A stretch of DNA of 64,000 nt, from positions 1 to 64,000 of the forward strand of contig NZ_JBAWKA010000007.1 in assembly GCF_043876815.1 (NCBI RefSeq). Reading direction: 5' to 3'. The stretch is from Gaetbulibacter_A sp043876815. Lineage in GTDB: Bacteria; Bacteroidota; Bacteroidia; Flavobacteriales; Flavobacteriaceae. Below are positions 28,772 through 36,500 of this stretch, in pieces. Within the stretch, counting starts at the first letter, position 1. Each line of letters opens with the position of its first letter. Under the pieces are notes generated by a model, which was not told the origin of the DNA, searched no databases, and saw nothing but the letters and a program-made list of their open reading frames with translations. The translations under genes were made by a program, and so were the position numbers.

Positions 28772-29089
28772 ATGATTGCTCATACCCCGGAACCACCCTA
28801 TTACGCCGTGATTTTTAGCACCATCCGTACCGAGGGTGATCGTGGATATTCTGACATGGCGGCGCTCATGGAGGAATTGGCCCAAAAACAAAAAGGCTAT
28901 TTAGGTATAGAAAGTGCAAGAACCCAAATGGGTATTACCGTGTCTTACTGGAAAGATCTGGAATCCATAAGAAGCTGGAAACAGCATACAGAACATGTGA
29001 TTGCTCAAAAAAAAGGAAAAGCCATTTGGTACAGCAAATATAAATTGCGAATTGCCAAAGTAGAAAGAGACTATGGTTTTGAGGAATAA
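28772..29089 (+). CDS. Antibiotic biosynthesis monooxygenase (ABM) domain protein
   Basis: A 105-residue single-domain protein of the dimeric alpha-beta-barrel class: 'YYAVIFSTIRTEGDRGYSDM' gives the first strand and helix, 'GYLGIESARTQMGITVSYW' the central strands, and 'SIRSWKQHTEHVIAQKKGK' the second helix with the conserved W-x-x-H. Family members include small monooxygenases and heme-degrading enzymes, but many have no known reaction. No signal peptide is present, so it is cytoplasmic. It is followed after 18 bp by a small membrane protein gene, suggesting co-transcription. Function beyond the fold is unknown. Confidence 0.8.
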   Translation: MIAHTPEPPYYAVIFSTIRTEGDRGYSDMAALMEELAQKQKGYLGIESARTQMGITVSYWKDLESIRSWKQHTEHVIAQKKGKAIWYSKYKLRIAKVERDYGFEE

Positions 29090-29107
29090 AAATACTAGGG
29101 AAATATT

Positions 29108-29491
29108 ATGGGAGCACATCCGCTTAACTTAGCCCTTCGCTTCATGCTGGAAATAATAGCCTTGGTTGCTCTTGGATTATGGGGTTGGGACTACGGCTCA
29201 GAAAGGTATCAATATTTTTTAGCCGGAGGACTTCCGGTAACCTTTTCTTTGATTTGGGGAATATTTAATGTTCCTAACGATCCGAGCAGATCTGGTAAAG
29301 CTCCGGTTATTGTTCCTGGATACCTCCGTTTATTAATAGAATTGTGTTTGTTTGGACTTGCTGTTTGGGCACTCTTTAACCTCGATTATACGAAGTTTGG
29401 CTTTGCTTTTGGCGGTGTTCTTATACTTCATTACATAATCTCCTATGATCGTGTTAAGTGGCTGCTTTCAACAAAAGACAATAACATTTGA
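29108..29491 (+). CDS. YrdB/DUF2568-family small membrane protein
   Basis: The 127-residue protein has four hydrophobic segments (about 8-27, 33-51, 74-91, 97-112) and the block 'FNVPNDPSRSGKAPVIVPGY', which is characteristic of DUF2568 (YrdB-like) inner-membrane proteins. Nothing is established about the function of this family. It starts 18 bp after the ABM-domain gene and may be co-transcribed with it. No catalytic or transport motif is visible. Confidence 0.8.
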   Translation: MGAHPLNLALRFMLEIIALVALGLWGWDYGSERYQYFLAGGLPVTFSLIWGIFNVPNDPSRSGKAPVIVPGYLRLLIELCLFGLAVWALFNLDYTKFGFAFGGVLILHYIISYDRVKWLLSTKDNNI

Positions 29492-29561
29492 AAGAAACAA
29501 AGTAGTATCAGGTTACCGCCCTCTCATGTAACAAGAACTTTCCTATATTTGTTACACAACC

Positions 29562-30329
29562 ATGGCAAAACTATTTAATACCATTCGTAGAAAACTTCTA
29601 ACTGAAAACCGCTTTAGCAAGTATTTACTATATGCGATAGGTGAAATAATTCTAGTAGTTATTGGAATTTTAATCGCCTTAAACATTAATAATTGGAATG
29701 AAAAAAGAAAAATTTCGGAATTAGAAACTCGGGTCCTAAACGAAATTTCTGAGGATCTTGCTGACGATATGCGCTCGCTTCAAAATGATGTCAACTTAAA
29801 TCAAGAAGGGCTTAAAAGTATAGAAAGGATAAAACGGGCCTTAGCTTCTAACCAACTCATAACAGATTCTCTGGCATTAAAATTTGGTCAACTCGCATTT
29901 AATACCACATACACCTTAAAGTTTAGTGGTTATAAAAACCTATCAAATCTGGGTTTTCAAATACTGGCTGAAGATTCGATTAGAAAGACCATAACCAACC
30001 TCTATGAAATGCATTATAGTTTTTTAAAGGAACGCGAAAAAACAACCAAAAATGCAACTTATGAGCATTTGAAACCAAAGCTCATGACCTATTTCAAAGC
30101 CATTAAAATAAGTGATGATATAGGAGATTTAATTTCACCTGAAAGATACTATTATCCCAAGGATTTTGAAGCTTTAAAAACCGACCCTGATTTCCAGCTT
30201 TTACTAGACATTTCAAAAGAGACGAAATACTTTAACCTATTCGACCTAAAGTTTGTTATGGGTCCTATCCAGAACACAAAAGAACTCATCGATGCGTATC
30301 TTAAGGAAAAATCAAACAAATCAGAATGA
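29562..30329 (+). CDS. DUF6090-family membrane-anchored protein
   Basis: The 255-residue protein has the N-terminal signature 'KYLLYAIGEIILVVIGILIA' followed by LNINNWNEKRK, typical of DUF6090 proteins that occur in many copies in Flavobacteriia. One membrane helix (about 22-41) anchors a predicted helical, probably periplasmic or cytoplasmic, C-terminal region of about 210 residues rich in Glu, Lys and Leu. A perfect TAnnTTTG element, TATATTTG, lies at 29544-29551, just ahead of the ATG at 29562, so the gene has its own promoter and a very short leader. The family has no known function. It converges with the HD gene at 30382. Confidence 0.8.
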   Translation: MAKLFNTIRRKLLTENRFSKYLLYAIGEIILVVIGILIALNINNWNEKRKISELETRVLNEISEDLADDMRSLQNDVNLNQEGLKSIERIKRALASNQLITDSLALKFGQLAFNTTYTLKFSGYKNLSNLGFQILAEDSIRKTITNLYEMHYSFLKEREKTTKNATYEHLKPKLMTYFKAIKISDDIGDLISPERYYYPKDFEALKTDPDFQLLLDISKETKYFNLFDLKFVMGPIQNTKELIDAYLKEKSNKSE

Positions 30330-30381
30330 GGGTTTTAAAATGGATTTAAGAGTATTTAATTCTAAAATTAAAACTAGAAGT

Positions 30382-30966
30382 TTAGTCTTCGAATAAAGCC
30401 TTTAACTCCTCGATTCGCTTCTCTTTATTTGGCTGCCTATTTGTTTTAGCAAACTCAGTGTGATATGAGTGCGAGGTTAAAAATTTTATTTGCAGTTTAT
30501 TCCAGTCGTCTTGATTATCAACTACTCCCGCGAACTTTAATTCTTTGTACAGTTTTTCGCCAATATCATAAAAGTCTCGCCTGCCAAGATAATCCAGATC
30601 AGCATCACAAATAATTCGCTCCATTTCCGTTTTAGGAGATTGCGGAATTTTGGTGGCCATTATTAAGTCCTGAACAATTTTGATCTCTTCTTCAGTATAG
30701 CCAAACTGAGGCATTAATTCCTTGGCTATTTCCGCACCTTTAGCTTCATGCTCAATTTTTGTACGCGTAAAGCCAATATCGTGAAGCAATGCACCTATAC
30801 GTAGCAAATTTCCATTAATTTTATCTATTTCATGTCTGCGGATATACCGGTTTACAACGTAAAGAACATCTAAAATATGTCCGATATCATGGTAATACAG
30901 TTCTTCAGGTAATTCTGTGTTGAGAATTTCCAATGCTTTTTGCCGAAGTCTTATATATCTATTCAT
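30382..30966 (-). CDS. HD-domain phosphohydrolase linked to PycTM and cyclase
   Basis: The 194-residue cytoplasmic protein carries a complete HD metal site: H26 and H30 in 'LYYHDIGHILDV', H62-D63 in 'GALLHDIGFTRTK', H73 in 'IEHEAKGAE' and D121 in 'IICDADLDYLGR'. HD enzymes hydrolyse phosphoester bonds of nucleotides, including cyclic ones. The 'IMATKIPQSP' and 'CDADLDYLG' blocks resemble the HD domain that is often fused in front of a PycTM domain in Bacteroidota proteins. Here the two are separate genes: this one starts 27 bp after the PycTM gene. It is the last of a tight leftward set (cyclase, PycTM, HD). It may limit or clear a cyclic-nucleotide signal, or serve as a second effector. The substrate is unproven. 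Confidence 0.8.
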   Translation of the reverse strand: MNRYIRLRQKALEILNTELPEELYYHDIGHILDVLYVVNRYIRRHEIDKINGNLLRIGALLHDIGFTRTKIEHEAKGAEIAKELMPQFGYTEEEIKIVQDLIMATKIPQSPKTEMERIICDADLDYLGRRDFYDIGEKLYKELKFAGVVDNQDDWNKLQIKFLTSHSYHTEFAKTNRQPNKEKRIEELKALFED

Positions 30967-30993
30967 CTTAATAATTTGTATTGAGTGCTTAGC

Positions 30994-31530
30994 TTAAATT
31001 GGTTTTATTACCCAGTAGATCATGACGGAAATGAAAAAAATAATGCTTAAACCAAAATAATTCATGGACTTTCGGATCGACCTGAATTTGGCGTCAATAA
31101 TAACGCATTCAACATGAATTTGTTCTGCTAATTGTTGAAATAATTTTTTCTCATCAGTACAAACATCTATTAATTTTTTAGTGTATTCTTTAATACCTCC
31201 AAAGGCATTTGCCGCATCTCCAAAAAAGAAAACGTTCTTATCATATTTCATCTCAATTTGGGGTTTAAAGCATATAAAGCAGTAAAAGATTGAAATTAAA
31301 ACGCTAATGAACCATAAAACAGAAAGAATAATAGCTATGTAACTAGAGGTTAAAATGGGCTCAAAACGATCGAAACGATCAAAGATAAGACCCAAAACTA
31401 AACTATGGAAAGAAAAAATAATACCAGCTTTTATTTCGGAAGCTCTAATCAATTTTTCTAAACGTTCCAATTGTTCCCAATAATTATTTGGATCATTTAT
31501 AAGCTCATTGGATTCATTCTTTTCTTCCAT
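30994..31530 (-). CDS. Pycsar-effector-type membrane protein (PycTM / DUF5706)
   Basis: This 178-residue protein has membrane segments near 36-50, 62-88 and 157-176. It has the PycTM layout: 'LEKLIRASEIKAGIIFSF' before the first helix, the central 'FFFGDAANAFGGIKEY', then 'LAEQIHVECVIIDAKFRSI' before the last helix. In characterised Pycsar systems PycTM proteins respond to cyclic CMP or UMP made by a partner cyclase and disrupt the inner membrane during phage infection. Here a class III nucleotidyl cyclase is encoded 40 bp upstream and an HD phosphohydrolase 27 bp downstream on the same strand. The family call rests on motif pattern and hydrophobic layout. Whether it is a defence effector or a signalling component is open. 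Confidence 0.8.
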   Translation of the reverse strand: MEEKNESNELINDPNNYWEQLERLEKLIRASEIKAGIIFSFHSLVLGLIFDRFDRFEPILTSSYIAIILSVLWFISVLISIFYCFICFKPQIEMKYDKNVFFFGDAANAFGGIKEYTKKLIDVCTDEKKLFQQLAEQIHVECVIIDAKFRSIRKSMNYFGLSIIFFISVMIYWVIKPI

Positions 31531-31570
31531 CCTTTAAGATTTATTTAACATAAATGTACGATAAAAAAAT

Positions 31571-33547
31571 TTAGAGCTTATTGACATATTCCAGTTGATC
31601 TAAAAAAGTTTGATCCTTAATGCCTTCAACAAAATACATTTTCATCATACCTCTGTTTTTAACTTCAATTTCTCCCCTGTATTTACAGTAAAAAACATCT
31701 TTAACTAATTGATAGGTGTTTTCGGAAATATTTATCTGTCTTGCAGCCGATTGTGTTTCCATCCGAGAAGCGACATTAACCGTATCGCCCCAAATATCAT
31801 AGGCAAACTTATGAATCCCCACCACTCCGGCAACTATGGGACCCGTATTAATACCTATACGGATATCAAAGCCTGTGAGCTCTTTATTTTGGAAAGAATC
31901 CTCTATAAATTTAGTGATTTCAAAAGCTGCCAAAATCATTTTAAAAGGATGGTCGTTATTCGGAAAAGGAAGCCCACCGGCACACATATAGGCATCCCCA
32001 ATAGTTTTGATCTTTTCAAGACCGTACTTTTGCATAATCTGGTCGAATTCTGAAAAATAATACCCTACACTGTTTACAAGTTCTTCCGGAGTTAATTGGG
32101 CAGAATATTTTGTAAACCCTATAAAATCAGTAAACATCACAGTAACAGAATCAAATTTTTTGGCTTGAACCTTTCCATTTTGTTTTAGCTCTGTAGCTGT
32201 TTCTTCAGGTAAAATATTGTGTAATAAACTATCAGAAATATTCTTTTGTTCTTCAATAATGTAATTAGTCTTTCGCACATAGTAATAGCGTCTATACAAG
32301 CCAATTGCCAGAATAATAATCAGGAAAATAGCAAAGCCTGAAGCATAGATAATGTACTGTTGCTTCTTTTCCGTTAAAGATTGAATTTGTGACTCCTTTT
32401 CTAAAAGTTGGATTTTGTTCTCTTTTTTTTCCAGATCATAATCAAATTGTAATCCGCGTATTTTATCAACGGTTTTTGAATTGAAAAGGGAATCTTTTTT
32501 GGAAGTGTAAAGTTGTTTATAGCTGAAAGCATTTTTAAAGTCCTTCTGCAAGGCATATGCCGAGGACATCCCGTTATATATATTTACTAATTCGTCATTA
32601 GCTTCAATCTCCTTGGCTAATTCTTCAGCTTCTTTAAATGCATTTATTGAGGCACTAAAGTTACTGTTCTTATAAATTTCGCCCAGACCCTCGAGTGCTT
32701 GAACCTCAAGTAGTTTTTGATCGTTGAATCGGGCCAACTCATAGGCCTCATTCAAATATTTTATAGCCTTCTGTTTCTCCCCCTTCTTTAAAAAGACCTT
32801 ACTTAGTTTAATCAGGTTTCCAGGTCGGGCTGTTTTAATGGTATTAATATTCAGAGCTGCCTGGTAATAATTCAATGCTTGATCAAACTGAGCCTGTTTA
32901 AAATAAACTTCACCAACACCTAACAAATAACCGAGTTCTAATTTTGGGTTATTTACCCTTGATTTAAATTCTACAAATTTTTTATAATATTCTAAAGCTT
33001 TTTCAAAATTATTCATTTCGGCGTAAACCCCCCCAATATTGAGTACTGTTTGGGCAATATTAGGATAATCCTCTTTTTTTTCTGCTATGCTTAAGGCCCT
33101 TAAGTAATACCCTAATGCTTTAGCATTAAAACCCTGACTATAATAAACCGCACCAAGGTTATTTGATAGGTTAGCGATACCGGTAGTATCCTTGATAGAC
33201 TCAAATACGCGTAAGGATTCTGTCCAAAAATCGAGAACTTTTAAATAATTGCTTTGGTAATAATTTCCCAAACCAATATTCTTTAAAGCATAGGCCTCTC
33301 CCTTTTTGTAATTTAAACCCTTGGCAAGATCAAACGCTTTTTGAGCATAAATTAACGAGTTGGGAATACCCTCAGTTATTAAAACGGAATTGCTCAAAGC
33401 ATTAAGAGCATTTACTGTTACCGTATCCTTTACCCCTTTTGAAGCAATCGCTTTTAAACTATCAATCGATTGGGATTGAGTAAACCCTAACTGGGCGTTT
33501 ACGAATATCAGAATAAAAATAAAATATTGTCTTAGGGTGAAATTCAT
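31571..33547 (-). CDS. Class III adenylyl-cyclase-like protein with periplasmic TPR sensor
   Basis: The 658-residue protein has a signal peptide (about 1-23), at least six TPR-like repeats in a periplasmic region (about 40-345), a coiled coil, and a membrane helix (about 398-418). A signalling linker ('SLLHNILPEETATELKQNG') leads to a class III cyclase domain. Metal-binding Asp residues are D474 (MFTDFIGFT) and D518 (IGDAYM). Base-selecting residues are K514 (KIKTIG) and D584 (YDIWGD), the pair used by adenylyl cyclases, and N591 and R595 supply the transition-state contacts. This predicts cAMP rather than cGMP; pyrimidine cyclisation cannot be excluded. The gene starts 7 bp after the subtilase-like gene and is followed by PycTM and HD genes, forming a likely operon. 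Confidence 0.88.
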   Translation of the reverse strand: MNFTLRQYFIFILIFVNAQLGFTQSQSIDSLKAIASKGVKDTVTVNALNALSNSVLITEGIPNSLIYAQKAFDLAKGLNYKKGEAYALKNIGLGNYYQSNYLKVLDFWTESLRVFESIKDTTGIANLSNNLGAVYYSQGFNAKALGYYLRALSIAEKKEDYPNIAQTVLNIGGVYAEMNNFEKALEYYKKFVEFKSRVNNPKLELGYLLGVGEVYFKQAQFDQALNYYQAALNINTIKTARPGNLIKLSKVFLKKGEKQKAIKYLNEAYELARFNDQKLLEVQALEGLGEIYKNSNFSASINAFKEAEELAKEIEANDELVNIYNGMSSAYALQKDFKNAFSYKQLYTSKKDSLFNSKTVDKIRGLQFDYDLEKKENKIQLLEKESQIQSLTEKKQQYIIYASGFAIFLIIILAIGLYRRYYYVRKTNYIIEEQKNISDSLLHNILPEETATELKQNGKVQAKKFDSVTVMFTDFIGFTKYSAQLTPEELVNSVGYYFSEFDQIMQKYGLEKIKTIGDAYMCAGGLPFPNNDHPFKMILAAFEITKFIEDSFQNKELTGFDIRIGINTGPIVAGVVGIHKFAYDIWGDTVNVASRMETQSAARQINISENTYQLVKDVFYCKYRGEIEVKNRGMMKMYFVEGIKDQTFLDQLEYVNKL

Positions 33548-33554
33548 AAATCGA

Positions 33555-36500
33555 TCACTCTTTTATTATGCTGTAGGTTCTTATATCAGAATCACTTGTA
33601 ATTCGAACCACATAAAATCCTGATGCCATTTGCATCATGTCTATTTCTACGGTAGCTAATGGTGAGGGAAAACCTCCGGCATCAATTTTCAAATATCCAT
33701 ACATATCGAAAACCTGAACACGAGCACCAGTTTCCAGTGTATTCTGTTTTACATACAAGGTTGTTAATACCGGATTTGGATATAGGGTATAAGCACCATC
33801 AAGCTTGGCATCGCAGGTACCACTTTCACTGGTTGAAGAGGAGGATACAGAGCTTTTATGAGTTCCTTCGAACGTGGTTAAACTCCAAATTAATTGGTTT
33901 CCGTCAAATTTAATTTCGAAGGTCCCACTTCCCGGCATGAATACCGTTGGCAATTGACCACTAAAAGCTGTTCCTGTTAAAAAATTTTCCGGGCCTACAT
34001 TCACATATACCGGAAAATCGTTATCATTCTCATACCTGAATACCGAAGTATAGGGCATGCCATTTGTCGCAGAGGGATCATAGCGTACACAATCGGAATA
34101 AGATCGCACTCTTCTTGCATTTTCATCAGCAGGATTCACAAATAAATGGGTTTCATTATAAACAATTATATAATTTTCTGTGTCATCCAACTCCACATAA
34201 TAGGCTCCGGGGACATTGGTGTTGTTATATGTTGTACCATATTCATCAACTAAGTAATATGGAATGCCTTCAGGGAATACAGTAGATTCATTTTCGTCAT
34301 ATACAAAACCTTCAAAATCAAATATTAATTCCGGGATAGTACCCTGACTTACAATAAGGTCATCCGGAGAAATAGTCAGATTTAGTGTGGCCTTTGTAAT
34401 GCTTAAAGTGCCATAATTCGTATCATGTGTGCTGCTTATTGCATAGTTATGAGGATCTCTGATCTTCATGGTGTAGTCTCCTAATGCTTTTAAGTCAGAC
34501 AATTCATATTCAATGCCATCCTTAACAAAATAAAATGGAACCCCATCAGGAAAGACTGTTTCCACAGATTCCTGAGCATCCCCTTCAAATGCCCATCCCT
34601 CAAAAGTAGTTCGGTCTAACAAGATCGCCTCTGTAACAGGTTCGCCATAGGCTACTGTTAAATTTCTGGTTTTAACATTTAAATCTCTTGGATTTATGCG
34701 CATCAGACCGGCGCTATAAATTATATTGAAGTTCGCCGACATTTCGTTCAGAAAGGCTCCGGGATATATATAATGGCTGTCCTCTTCGGGATGTGTTACA
34801 TCAATTCCTGTGATCATATTTAAGGCATAGATTTCAGATATAGATCGATCGGGATCAGAGCCATCTTCAGGTGGAGCATCTTCTGCATCAACTATAGAAA
34901 ATACCTGGGCATATTGCTCATATGGTCTGTCGGTATTATCTGCACTAACCAAGGCTTCAAATTTACTAACAAGAGCTTCAAATTTATTTTCAATTCCAAT
35001 TAATACATCCCCGGCAAACAGGTCCTCGGCACTTACCAGCGCTTCAAATTTGCTTACCAGAGCTTCAAATTTATTGGTAGTTCCATTATCAAATGCTTCT
35101 CGTGCCGAAATGTAATTTATAAAATTCTCATTATACAAATTAATCACATTCATACCACTGACAAGAGCCTCAAATTTATTTTGAATAGTACGCCCCGTAG
35201 CAGTCCAGCTACCTCCGTTTAAAAAGCTCATATCGTAGTTACTCACGAGAGCCTCGAATTTACTTACGAGAGCTTCAAATTTATTTGGGATACCATCTTT
35301 AAAATCACTGGCGTGCGTTTGTTGAATTAAACTCTTGAAGGCATCGATATTTGAAATTCCGGTACCATCAAAATCATAATTAAATAAAAAATCAATAGGA
35401 TCTCCATAAGTATAGATCAAATCCGTTGGGATAGTGATGTCCAGATCCTTTTTAGTAACTGTCAAGTAACCTACCTTTCCAATGTCCGGATCAGGATTTA
35501 TATATCCTGATATGAAGTTGACCTTATATGTATTGGCAAGTTCTTGCGATAACTCGGTTTCAAATGACGGTTTAATCACATAATCAAAGACAATAGGGTA
35601 ACCGCCTTCAGCAAGTTTTGCGTCTGCCCCGGAACTTAATTTTACACTTGGAAAACCTAAAGAAGCCATTATTTCGGGATAGGAAAGCGTGGGGTCTACA
35701 ACCTCCGGGGGTAACCCATCTACCTGATAGGTTAAGCTTATATCCTGCCCATACTCGTAAACGGAATTATCTGGAACTATATTGATGGCTATTGTGCCAT
35801 CAGGTAATATTTTAACCGGATCTGAAAATCCTCCATTACCCTGGGTTCCTGGCTTTGCTTCGGTATAAATCTGCAGATCTGGATTTCCAGTAAACGCAGG
35901 AATAGTTGCAATTATTTGAGAATCGGATACCACTTCAAAATCAATAATTTCCTGTCCGTCAAAATAAAGTTTTGAGGGATATGGGTCGGTATCTTTGGTT
36001 GGGAAATAATCTCCGATAATAGAAAGTGTTATGGGTTCGGCACCTGGGTTTCCATTTAAAACAGTCAATGAGGTTATTTTTGCAGTTTGTGCAGCCAGAC
36101 TCTTAAATGCATTTAAAGCATTTAGGAATTGACCTAAGGAACCATCTCTGGTAGTAAATGTAGTACCAGAATTCTTGAATGTATTGAGTGCTTCAAGAGT
36201 TGTAAACGTTGAGCCACCAGATCCATCAGGATACCAATAGGGTAACGCCGGTTTTAATAATGCCATGGCTGCTGCTGCATGAGGCGCAGCGGCTGAGGTT
36301 CCATAAAAATTAAGTTTATCATCTTTATCACAAGTATCACAAGTAGCTAATTGGCCCACGGTTGTAGATGCTGTGTTTCCGCCATCTGGCGCATACATAT
36401 CAATATCGAGGAAAGTACCGTCCTTCAAAAGGCCACCATAACTAGAGAAAGACTCCGCTATAGGATTATCAGCATAACGGTAATCAACGGCACCAACTGT

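Noticed and set aside
31571..33547. Guanylyl cyclase
   Set aside because: Base-selecting positions are Lys and Asp (adenine type) rather than Glu and Cys.
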